A stretch of 64,000 bases of DNA. Source: Hymenoscyphus infarciens (Eukaryota; Ascomycota; Leotiomycetes; Helotiales; Helotiaceae). Below the pieces are notes generated by a model. The model saw only the letters and a list, made by a program, of their open reading frames with translations. It did not search any database and was not told where the DNA came from. The stretch covers positions 434,001-498,000 of the forward strand of contig LLCB01000041.1 in assembly GCA_001414345.1 (NCBI GenBank), given 5' to 3'. A program made the position numbers and the translations under genes. Shown piece by piece: positions 47,884 to 59,301 of the stretch (positions within the stretch are counted from its first letter, which is position 1; every line of letters begins with the position of its first letter).

Positions 47884-50720
47884 ATAAGAGACTTAATTAC
47901 TTAAACCTAGAGTCTTTAGTTAAAACTATAGATAATATTATAGGTTTTAAGCTTAGTAATAAGTCTAATAAGACTATAGATAACTATAAACCTTACTATC
48001 TAGGTAAATTAACTAAGAAAGTAAGCTATATATCTTTAAAGAGTTCTAGTAATAGTAACTCTCTTACTTAATTTAACTTAGATATAGCCGGTTCTTTTAG
48101 ACTTAAAGGAAATAAAGAAGAATCTTACTTTATTACCTTTACTTATCAAAAGACTAGACTAGTCTATATTTATACTATTAAGCTTAAATTAGAAGCTTTA
48201 AATACTTTAATAAAACTATATAAGCTATTAAAGAATTAATTTAATATCTCTATTAAAGAATTATACTTAGATAACGCTAAAGAGTCTAAGAGTACTAAGT
48301 AGAATCTATTTTATAAAGAGAATAAAATATATAACGATTATATAAGCTCTTATAGTTAAGAATAGAATAGTATATCTAAACGTCTTAATAGATATATTCT
48401 AGAAAGACTTATAGCTATAGTAGCTAAAAAGAATATACTATTATATCTTTAGCTTTACTTAGTTAAGTCTATAATTTATATAAAGAATTAGACTTATATC
48501 TCTACTATAAAGAGTACTTCTTATAAAGCTATTCTAAAAGAAAAACCTAATATATCTTATATTAAAGTACTAGGCTCTCTTTATTATTATCTTAAGCTAA
48601 AAGAAGTAAGACTTAAAGATAGCCTAGGAAAGCTAGAAGTTAAAGCTAATAAAGGTATACTAGTAGGATTTAATTCTTCTAATAACTTTTTAGTCTATAA
48701 CTTTAATAAAAAGACTATAGACTCTATAAGAGATATTACTACTAAAGAAGAATTAGAGTATAAAGAAGACTATACTACTCTTTTAAAGATTATAAATAAA
48801 CCTTCTAAAAACAAAGAGCCTTCTATAAATATAGAAGAACTAGAAGAATAAGAAGCTATAGAAGAAGCTATAGAAGATATTAATCCTATAGTAGAAAGCG
48901 AAGACGAAGAGACTATAGAGGAATCTATTAATCTAAGATCTTAAAAAGCTATTAGCTATAACTATAATAGAAGTTATACTAAAAGAGCTAATTTAGCTTC
49001 CTTTTATAACTACGCTGCTTCTACTCTTTTAGTCTCTAAAATAGAGAGTGAAGACCTTATAGAAGAAGATAATAATAAGACTATAACTTCTAAAGTTACT
49101 ATTAAGAAGTCTATAGGTTTTATTTTAGATTCTAAAACTTATAAAGAAGTTATTAGTCCTAGTAATCCTTATAAAGACTACTAGATTAAGTCTATATAAA
49201 GTAAGCTAAATACTTTAGAGTCTAATAAGACTTAGAAAACTAATAGCTCTTTAGACTTTTTCTCTTCTTCTACTTTTTCTATTATATCTATTAAAACTAG
49301 AGAGGTTTATATAATTAAAGATCTTAAAGACGGTTATATAGAGCTAAAAAGTCGATTCGTAGCTAAAGGCTTCAAGTAGATCTATAGAAGAGACTATATA
49401 GACTCTTATACTAGAGTTATTAAGTAGATTTTATAGAAACTAGTCTTTGTTTTAGTAATTCTTTATAGTCTTATTATTTATAAGATAGATATAGTATCTG
49501 CTTTTACTTATAAGTCTATAAATACTAATAATCTATATATAAAGCCTCTTAAAAGACTAAGTACTTACTTAAAAGTAAGAAGAAAGTACTAGTATTACTT
49601 ATCTATTACTTTTAAAGGCTTTATATAGCTTAAAGTAATCGGCTAGAATCTAGTACTATACTTTAACTAAAGTTCTTAAAGACTTAAAGTATAGTCTTTT
49701 AAATTCTAAATCTTATCTTTAGATTAATAGAGAGAAGTCTATTACACTTAGTATATATATAGATAATATAGTAATAATAGCTTCTTCTATTCTATTAGCT
49801 AAAGAACTTATTAAAGACCTAGAAAAGCACTTTATAGTTAAAGACTCAGGTCTTATAAAGGACTAACTAGGTATAAACATTACTATAAGTAAAGACTCTT
49901 ATAATAATCGAGTTCTAAAACTAGACTAAAGTAATTATATAGCTAAAGTACTAGAAAAGTACAGCTTTAAAGAAGCTAATCTTATATATACACCTATAAT
50001 AGCTAAAGCAAAACTAGTACCTAAGAAAGATAAAGCGTCTAAATTATATATAAAGCTATTTTAAGATATTATAAGCTATCTACTATATATTACTCTAGGA
50101 ACTAGACCTAATATAGCTTATTTAGTTATAAGATTAGCTAGATATACTAGTAATCCTAGTTTCGATTACTTTAAAGCTATTAAAAGAGTTCTAAGAGATC
50201 TTAATACTACTATTAGTTATAGTATTAAATACTATAGTAACTTATCTTCTTATATAAGTGGTTTTGCTAACGCTAATTATACTAGAGATATTAGTACTAG
50301 AGAGTCTACTAGTAGCTATATATTCTATATAGTAAGTAGTCTCTTTACTTAGTATAGTAAGCTTTAGTCTATTATAGCTTAAAGCTCTACTAAAGCTAAA
50401 TACGTAGCGCTTAATCTAGCTACTAAAGAAGCTATATATATTATAGCTTTACTTAAAAAGTTAGGCTTCTATAAATAAGTAAAGTTCTTTTTATATATAG
50501 ATAATAAAAGCGTTATAGACCTAAGTAAAAACTCTAAATTTTTCAAATATACTAAGTATTTAAATATAAAATCTTACTTTATAAAAGACTTTATAACTAA
50601 GAGTATTATAGACACTATATACGTCTATACTAAAGAATAAAAAGTAGACGGTTTTACTAAGGCTTTAGATAAACTAAAGTATAAGAGCTTTCTTAAAGAA
50701 CTTAGCTTTATATAAGTTAT

Positions 50721-52824
50721 AAATATTATATTCTTTATTAAAGAGATATATCTTATTTAAGTTCTATTACTCTCTTTAAAGATATATTCGTTCTTTTAGA
50801 ACTAGATTTGTTATTAGTATACTTTTTACTCTTACTTACTCTATTAACTTCTATTTTAAAGTTAAGTTAATATTTTAGTTTATTTGCTTCTATTTAGTTT
50901 ACTTACTTATATTTTAAAGTTAAGTAAGTATTTCCTCTATTACTAAGTAAAGTACTTATTAGAAGAGTATATTAGTATTAGATAATAACTACTCTACTTA
51001 CTAATAGGCTTTAGATTTAAACCTTAGTCTATAACTAGTTCTTTCTAGTAATATCTAGATAGTTTAGTTATATAAATATATATAAATATATACTTCTTAG
51101 AATCTTCTAATAACACTTCTATTTATAAGCTATAAAAGCTTCTAGTATTTACTCTAGAAGTATATATAGCTCTTTACTCTTTTTATAGTTAGAAACTAAG
51201 TTAAAATTTAATAAGTCATTTATATCTTATACTTTAACTTCTTAGAAACGTGATTTAGCGATTACTTAGTCTACTTTATACTAATCTAGTTATATACTCC
51301 TAGCTTACTCTATAACCTACTCTATATATACTCTATAACCTCTTATTCTATTTGTTTCTAAGTAAATTTTATACTAAGTTTATAACTTTTAAAACCTTTT
51401 CTATATTCTTACTTTTTAAAAAGTTAAATACTATAGTAGTAGTAAGTACTAAAGAATATATTAATTATCTAATCCTAGAATTATAATCTTAAAAGAGATA
51501 CTATAGTATATTAAGTTTAAGTATAGAATTATTATTATAGTAGACTCTAAGCTTTTAGTAAAAGTAGTTATAAGAGATAATATTATTACTAATCTTATCT
51601 TATTATATTTTATTATATTAATATTACTAGAAAAAGAAGTAGATAAAATATCTACTATTTATTCTCTAGACTTACTATAGACTAACTTAGTATACTTAAT
51701 ATTTATATAATATTATTACTAGTTTAAGCTAATCTAATATCTAATTCCTCTTATAATATACTTATAGTTTTTAGATAACTATCTATTAAAAGTAATAAAA
51801 ATAGAGATATATATATTTATAAGTAAAAGTACTTATTTCTATCTTATCTTATTTAACTTTTACTTAGTAAATAACTAGAGAATTATATAACTTCTAAAAA
51901 GTAGAACTTAAGTATTAGAATAATACTATATAATTAATAAAAGTAAAAGATTAGTTTATTTATAGAATAAAATATAGATAAGTATTTATAATATTAACTC
52001 TTAGTAAGAGTACTTAAATAAAGAGTATAATATTTCTTCTAGTAGAAGTCTCTAGTACTAGCTCTCTTTTATATTATATATTATTTATAAACTTCTACTT
52101 TTCAAATAAATAGTTAATAGTATTAAAGATATTACTATAATAGTAGAAATTAAAATAGTTCTAGAGATTAAACTTATATATTTATTAGTAGTTAAAAAGT
52201 AGTATTTTCTTACTCTCTTTAGTATATCTTTTCTAAAAGCTATCTAAGTCTATAATATTCAAGTATTTATATATAAAAGTTATTTTATTCTAAGAATATA
52301 TAAGCTTTTATTAGAGAGCTTAGTATAGAGTAATAGTAGTAGAAATAGTATATTTAGAACATATTTACGCTTTACTTTAAGTAAGTGTTTTATAGTATTC
52401 TATAAGCTTATCTTAAGTGTCTAGTAATACTATAAGAGAAGAAAAGACTAGAGAAGAGACTAGAGAAAAGACGTTTAAAAAGGCTTAAAAAGCTTATACT
52501 AAAGTAGTATTATTTTCTAAGAAAGCTTAGAATTTAATATATTAAATTTAAGATAGTATATAAGAGACGTCTCTTAGTTAACAGTTTTAGATAATAGAAT
52601 TAATTCGTTTAATAGTAGTATAATTTAAGTATAATTAATTACTTTTAAGAGATACTTAAATAATAGATAGCTAGTTATAAGAGCTTCTTTAAATAGAACT
52701 TAAATTAAGATATTAGTATTATTATATTCTAATAGTCTTAAAACTAGTTAAGAAACTAGTTTTAAGGTTATAAGAAATCTAACTTTTTAAAATAGATATA
52801 TTAAATAATAATAATAAGAGATAG
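50721..52824. other. AT-rich block with no readable coding content
   Basis: Heavily A/T with stops in all frames. 50721-51100 could be the decayed 3' LTR of the preceding copia, but no partner LTR was seen. From 51400 to 52700 the sequence has coding-like periodicity in places, but no family is recognised. Confidence 0.4.
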
Positions 52825-54059
52825 TATAACAGCCCAGTTCTGGTTTCAGACCTGTCACGTGACTCTTTCACCGCCTAGTAGAATCCTATATATTAGTATC
52901 GTTTAGAGCTGTCTTCGCTCTTTATCTTTAGTTTTTATATTAATAACTACGAATAGACTACTTCTCTACTCTACTCCTGCCTTATTATTATATTAAACTA
53001 AAGGTTACCTTTCTTATTCTATAAAGGATTTAAAATATATTAGGCTTCTTAACCTTACTTCTATTCTAGCCTCTCTGTCGCCGACTCTACGAACCCCTTT
53101 AAAAACGGCTTCCTAGACCCCTCGCTAGCGACTCTTGAATCGATACCTAGCTTAAGACCTCTCTCTAGCGTCTACGGACTTCTATTCTAGCCTCTCTACC
53201 GCCGACTCTACGAACCCCTTTAAAAACGGCTTCCTAGACCCTTTACTAGCGACCTCTGAATCGATACTAAGCTACGGACCTCTCTCTAGTATCTTTAGAT
53301 CTCTCTCTCTCTCTCTAAATAGCTAGTATCTAACTACTCCGATAATAGACTCTAATATCGTACGCTAGGTATATAAATTTAGCTCTCTTATTAAGAAGAA
53401 ACATTAATACGCTTACGTAATCGACGCTTTAATAAGATAGCTTATCTAGCTCGTTATTAGTTAATCTAAGCCTTCTATTATTAAGAAGCCCTTCTACGTC
53501 TTAATAAGAGAAGTCTTTTAAGTAGACCTTCTTGCTTTTAGCTATATTATTTTCTAATAACTCTCGAAGCCTCTTCCTTCTTCTCTTAATATTACGAAAG
53601 CTGATATTTCGAAAGCTCTTAAAGCCTATACTTTAAAAATCGACAAAATCGTAGAAGTATATACTAGTCGCTTAGCGGATTATATAGATTAGTATTAGAG
53701 AGCGAATATAGAGGGTTTTAGACAACTCGGTATATAGCTAGTATCTTACTACTCTTATAGAGCTAATACCTTACTACTCTTATAGAGCTAGTATCTTATA
53801 GCTACCTTAGTAGAAGGAAGGATATATAGATAGATAAGTATACGGGTTTCTATAGAGCTCGAGAGCGAGCTCTACTAAAGAGAGGGAAATGTGATAGCCT
53901 AGTTCTAGTTTTAGACCTATCACGTGACTCTTTTACTATCTAGTAGAATCCTATATATTAGCATCGTTTAGAGCTATCTTTGCTCTTTACTTTTAGTTTT
54001 CGCGTTAATAACTATAAATAGACTACTTCTCTACTCTACTTCTATCTTATTATTATATT
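52825..54059 (+). mobile_element. Small LTR element (TRIM-like) with 170-bp LTRs
   Basis: Direct repeats of 170 bp lie at 52825-52994 and 53890-54059. They start TATAACAGCCCAG and TGTGATAGCCTAG (ancestral TGTAACAGCC) and share TCACGTGACTCTTT and CATCGTTTAGAGCT-like words. A purine tract (AAAGAGAGGGAAA) precedes the second. The interior of about 0.9 kb lacks pol and includes a 121-bp tandem duplication. No matching target duplication directly abuts both ends. Confidence 0.75.
53061..53300 (+). repeat. 121-bp tandem duplication
   Basis: Units 53061-53181 and 53182-53300 both begin CTATTCTAGCCTCTCT and share CGCCGACTCTACGAACCCCT and AAAAACGGCTTCCTAGACCC. This segment is notably more GC-rich than its surroundings. 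It is followed by a CT microsatellite at about 53301-53320. Confidence 0.85.
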
Positions 54060-54061
54060 TA

Positions 54062-57000
54062 TATAATAGTACGAAATATATATAACTATAGTAGAGGTAT
54101 ATAGGAGTGTGTATAGTAGAATAACGTATATAGATACTAGGTACTAATATAGAAGAAAATAATAACTAGCCTTTTCTAACTCTAGGAGTAGGCTGCTATA
54201 TATAAGAGGTTTTGAATAATATAAAAGAGGTATAAAACCGAATAACGACATACGTCGGCTAATATAAAAGCCTAAACTCTACGAAGTATATCTGAAAGTC
54301 TAGATAGACGTAACCTTCTTAAATTAGATAATATAAAATAATAACTACTAAAAGCTAATATATATAGTATATACTACGTAATATCGGCTATATAGGATAG
54401 TATGTTATTATATCTCTCTCTCTTAAAAAAGACTTATTCTAAGTCTTCTCTCTCTTATCGTTTAGAGCTAAATCAGGATAGTATAAGTGTTATATTTATT
54501 ATATTTTGTTGATTTTGTTATAAGCGAGAAGGTAAGAGTTAGTAGCTAACCTAGTTCGAAGATGCTTTGTTTATTAAAATGTTATAAGCGAGATATCGAG
54601 ATATTAGTACTAAATCGAATTCGTAGATACTTATAAAAGAGACTTCGTTTCTAATCCTTTAATATTAAAAGTAGTATTCGTATCTGCTAAAAGAGTATAG
54701 TCTAATTCTATCTAGTAGGTTAGAGAAAGTTTAAAGTTTAAAGTTTAAAAGTTTAAAAAGTTTAAAGGTTTAAAAAGTTTAAAAGTTAGAGGTGAATTTA
54801 GAGTAGAGTTAGAAGTTGTTTAGTTAAGAGGTAGTAATAACTTAGTTAAGAGCTTACTTCGAGAGTATATTAATTCGTATCTGATTCGAATTACTAAAAG
54901 AGTATAGGTCTAAAAAAGTTTAGAATAAAGTTAGAAGCGAATTCGGATTAGAGTCGGAGGCGAATATCGAGAGGTAAAGTTATAGGTGATAGTAATAACT
55001 TAGTTAAGAGCTTACTTCGAGAGCGTACTAATTCGTATCTAATTTAAGGAATTTAAATAAAAAAAGAACTTCTAGTCTAGCTAGAAGTAAAAGAAAGTAG
55101 GACTCTAATTAGAGTTAGTAGGGTTTTAGCTAGTTAAAATAAAAGAGTTATTACTGAAGTTATTAAAGTTAAAATTATTATCTAACGTTTAGAATAATAA
55201 TAGGTAGAGTTTTAGCTAGTTAAAAGAGTTTATTACTAAATATTAAAAATGCTATCTAAAGTTTAAGATAATAAAAGAAGGAGTTTTAGCTAGTTAAATA
55301 AACTTACTACTAAAGTTATTATATTATCTAAGTAACTATAGATAATAAAAGGAATAGTTTTAGGTATAACATTTATTAGTACTATTATATAAACTATATT
55401 ACTTAGGCTCGTAGACTACCTCGTTCTCTTTAGTAATTCGAGTCTAAATCGAGGTACTTAAGAACTTATTTAAAATCGTCTTCCGATTCCGATTCTACTT
55501 TAGAAGTAATAGAGAAAAAGTTTAAAGTAAAATTAGAATAGATTTAAAGCAGAGTTAGATAGTACTCGGTTAAGAAATAGTAATAACTTAGTTAAGAGCT
55601 TACTTCTTTATTTCGTCTTAATAGAAAGCGTATTTTAACCGACTCGTATCCGCTTTAAAAAGCTTAAATAAAAAAAGGAACTTCTAGCCTAGCTAGAAAA
55701 GTAAGAAAGACTCTATACTAGAGTTAGTAGGGTTTTACCTAGTTAAAGGCGAAGTTAATACTAAAGTTATTAAAGTTGAAAATGCTGTCTAAAGTTTAGA
55801 ATAATAAAAGAGATAGTTATAAATATAGTAGTATCTAAGTTTGAATATCTAGTCGTATAAAACTATATTACTTAGGCTTATAGGCTGTTTTATTTTCTTT
55901 AGAGTACTTAAGAACTTATTTATCTTCTGATTTCGAAGAAAGAGTTACTATTAGATAGTAGAGAGTTTAGAGCTAAACTAGACAAAGATAGAGAGGTATT
56001 CTTTTAAACTAAAGTGCTAATATTAATAAGCGTAGTTGTTTCTAAATATTTAGTACTTTAGTATCCTGCTTTATCTATAGCTTATTCTATATATAAAAGA
56101 ACTATTGCTATTCTCTCCGAGTATAGCTATACTTGAAAAGTAAACGTTTCTTTAGTATAATCTTCTTCTTAATTCCACTTCTATCTCTTTTAACTTCTAT
56201 CTCTTTTAACTTTTATACTAGCGAGGACTCGGTCTATAACCGTAGTCTTTTTAAATGTTTGCTAGTAGAGGTTCGAGAGAAGTTTAGAGTAGAGTTAGAT
56301 AATATTTAGTTAGTATTATTAAAGATAGTAATAACTTAGCTAAGAGCTTACTTCTTTAGTTCTAATAGAAAGCGTATTTCGACTAATTCGTATTCGATTT
56401 ATATCTAATTTAAGGGTTAGGAAGTAGTAGGAAGGCATTAGAGGTAGTAGTGTCTCTTAAGCGAAAGAGGTCTAAATTTAGGTATAAAAGCAAAGGAGGG
56501 TTTAAATAAGAGTTAGATTAGTAAGAGTTTAGAGGCAGAGTGTTTATTAACTTTATAGTTCGCTTATAATTATATCTATCTTATCTAACTAATCGTTTTA
56601 TCCTTTGTTTTTATACTACTATCTTATCTATATATCGTCTATATTTAAGAAGTCTTACTTATTATTTTATTAGAATCTTCTAGGTCTTAGTATATAGTTA
56701 TAGATCGGAAAGAGTTTAGAAGGTCTTTTAAAAAGAGGGGTAGCTCTAGAAGGAGTTATTACTTAACGCTATTTAGTAGAACTAGGTTTAATATTTCAAA
56801 GATATTAATAGAGAGTATATTAAAAGGTATTAGAGGTAGCTACTTATAGTTAAAAAGGGTAATTAGAGCTTTAAAGTAGAAGAGGGTTTAATCGAAGGTT
56901 TAAAAGAGAATTAGATTAAGAAGGGTTTAGAGTAGTGATTTATTAACTTTAAATATTACTTATCCGTCTTTCTAGCTTAGCTAGCCGATTCCTTGTTTCT

Positions 57001-57896
57001 TGATTTTCTACTTCTAAAGCTTATATAACTAACTATATTTAGTCTATATTTAAGAAGTCCTACTAGTCTCTTTAACTATTATTATTTCTTTAAGATCTTC
57101 TAGATCTTAGTATACAAGTACTATTTAGATAGCTTTTAGAAAGAGAGGTGGCCCTAGAAGGTCGTTTAACGCCTTATAGTAGAACTAGGTTTAATATCTT
57201 TATCGATTTAGAGAGAGAGAGAGTAAGATTAGATTTAGAAGCCTTCTAGATAACTATTATAAGTCGACTTATTTACTAAATCTAGGGTTATTAAGACTCT
57301 TAGGAATACTTAGTGTATTCTAATCTCTTAATATATACTGAAATATAATTTATACTAGCTATCTATATAGATACTAAACCCTAGTATTACTAGCTATCTA
57401 GGTAGTCTCTGATTACCTAGCTATTTAAGAATACTGTCGTAATATTCTAAATTAAGAGCGAATCGACTTCTAAATAAAGAGTAGTAATAAGCTTGAAGGA
57501 GATATTATTAAGGCTATTACTAGCGAAGAGTAGTTATTGTTTTTATATAATAGTATGAAATATATATAACTATAGTAGAGGTATATAGGAGTACGTATAG
57601 TAGAATAACGTATATAGATACTAGGTACTAATATAGAAGAAAATAATAACTAGCCTTTTCTAACTCTAGGAGTAGGCTACTATATATAAGAGGTTTTAGA
57701 TAATATAAAAGGGGTACGAAACCGAACAACGATATACGTTAGCTAATATAAAAGCTCGAACTCTACGAAGTACGTCTGAAAGTCTAGACGGACGTAACTT
57801 TCTTAAATTAGATAATATAAAACAATAACTACTAAAAGCTAATATATACGGTATATACTACGTAATATCGGCTATATAGGATAGTATGCCGTTATA
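54062..57896 (-). mobile_element. 3.8-kb non-coding LTR element (LARD-like) with 351-bp LTRs
   Basis: LTRs at 54062-54412 and 57546-57896 are both 351 bp and match the 24854 and 45507 families. In element orientation the LTR starts TATAAC (from TGTAAC) and ends CTATTATA. The complement of a purine tract follows the left LTR (TCTCTCTCTCTTAAAAAAG), setting minus orientation. The interior of about 3.1 kb has no pol and has many GTTTAAAG-type short repeats and several diverged copies of an AGAACTTCTAG / GTTTTAGCTAGTTAAA block. The 5-bp flanks (ATTTA and GATAG) do not match. Confidence 0.8.
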
Positions 57897-58193
57897 GATA
57901 GATAGAAATCTTTAGAGATTTAAGTAGAGATAATAGTAATTATTATAGAAAGAATACGCGACTATACTAGTAGACCTATATATATTCCGAGTGCTTAGTA
58001 CTCTTCTCTTCTCTCTTTAGACGTTTATTACTATACTATATAAGAGATTACTTTCACGTATTTCACTAAACCTAGCTATAAATCCTCTAATCTATAATCT
58101 ATTACTTATGCTATATAGTAGTAATACTCTAAAATCTAGTAACCTCTCTAAATCGACCTCGCTTACTAAAACCGCTTCTACTAACTATATCGT

Positions 58194-58258
58194 TCTCTCT
58201 CTCTCGTCCTCTCTCTCTCTTATTCTCTCTCTCTCTTATTCTCTCTCTCTCTCGTCTA
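58194..58258 (+). repeat. CT microsatellite
   Basis: Runs of CTCTCTCTCT broken by CGTC and TTATT. It produces a spurious Ser/Leu-rich open frame. Confidence 0.9.
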
Positions 58259-58916
58259 TTTCGTACTCTTATAAATCGCCTTCTACTAAACTATATTATA
58301 ACCGATACCTCTCTCTCTCTCTTATCTGCTTCCTAATCTTATAATTCGAATACTTAATTAGAATCTAGCTATTAGTATATACGCTGTCTAGTAATAAGTA
58401 TAACTGTCTTCTAGATCTCTAGTAAGTTAGTAAGAAAGACGAAGAATACCTCTCTTACGCTCTTTCTACTCTATATATATACTCTCTTTAATCTCTTAAG
58501 TAACCTCTCTTCTCTTACGCTCTTTCCGCTCTATATATATATACTTTTTAATCTCTTAATATATATACTCTCTTTGATCTTTTAAGTAACCTCTCTTTAA
58601 TCTCTTAAGTCTCGAGTTCTTAATTCTTACGCCTTTGTCTTAATACCGACCTCTAAGACTCGGTTTTATCTCCTCTCCTCTTCTCTCTTATTAGTATTTC
58701 TTACGTTGCTATAGCAACGGCTGTCTTAATAACCTTGCTATTTACTCCTAGATAACTTCGCACGTCTACTAACTATACGTTTATATCTTACTAAATTCTT
58801 ACTTCTTATATTAATATATCTCTCTAATACGTAGTATAGACTAGGAATATATACCGGTGTTATATACGGTTTAAAGTGCTTTTAAGTATCTTAAAAGAAA
58901 GGAATACTATTATATA

Positions 58917-59100
58917 ACGCTAGCTAGAGTATACGACCTCTAAAGCTAGCTATAACTTAGAAGAAAGCTTACTTATAGCTAGAAGTCGAGTGATATTATA
59001 GCTTAATAGAACGTGGCTATATAGACGCTAGCTAGGGTATACGACCTCTAAAGCTAGCTATAACTTAGAGGAAGCTTACTTAAGAACTAGAAGACGAGTT
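58917..59100 (+). repeat. Tandem duplication, about 107-bp period
   Basis: ACGCTAGCTAGAGTATACGA at about 58917 and ACGCTAGCTAGGGTATACGA at about 59024 each continue with CCTCTAAAGCTAGCTATAAC and a GCTTACTTA segment. Confidence 0.8.
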
Positions 59101-59301
59101 ATAGCCTTATTTATTTCTTTCTTTTGCTTTTTTAAGTCTTTAGAGCCGACCTTTCTTTTAGATAAGTATATTATAAGAAGGACACGTAACTATACTAGTA
59201 GACTTATATATATTCCGAGTGCTTCGTACTCTTCTCTTCTCTTTTTAAACGTTTATTACTATACTATATAAGAGATTACTTTTACGTATTTCACTGAACC
59301 T

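Larger units (their letters stand above)
44880..50715 (+). pseudogene. Copia gag-pol remnant in two pieces
   Basis: The protease box LVLDFEATKHF (consensus DSGATxH) is at 45085-45117. The gag-pre-integrase segment is broken by the insertion after 45506 and resumes at 47889 in the same frame (KRLNYLNLESLVK, consensus GHLN). The integrase region spans about 48060-48700 (LDIAGSF, YLDNAKE, YKAILKEKPNISYIKVLGS). Reverse transcriptase remnants lie at about 49320-49870 (DLKDGYIELKSRFVAKGFK, YIDNIVIIAS for the YVDD box, HFIVKDSG). RNase H is at about 50200-50660 (STKAKYVALNLATKEAI, IDNKSVIDLSKN, VDGFTKALDK). Many TAG stops occupy expected Trp or Gln positions. Confidence 0.85.
44841..50720 (+). mobile_element. 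5'-truncated Ty1/copia remnant, interrupted by an LTR element
   Basis: Copia-order coding remnants run from the end of gag to RNase H, split at 45507-47888 by an inserted LTR element. No matching LTR pair was found: the 5' side begins within gag next to a decayed MITE. It is less completely destroyed than the copia at 26505 (more CpG, longer open stretches) and is a different family. Confidence 0.75.

Noticed and set aside
50721..51100. 3' LTR of the second copia remnant
   Set aside because: Position fits, but no matching 5' copy was found upstream of 44841, so it could not be supported.
58108..58344. Ser/Leu-rich 78-codon open frame
   Set aside because: Produced by CT microsatellites inside a non-coding element.
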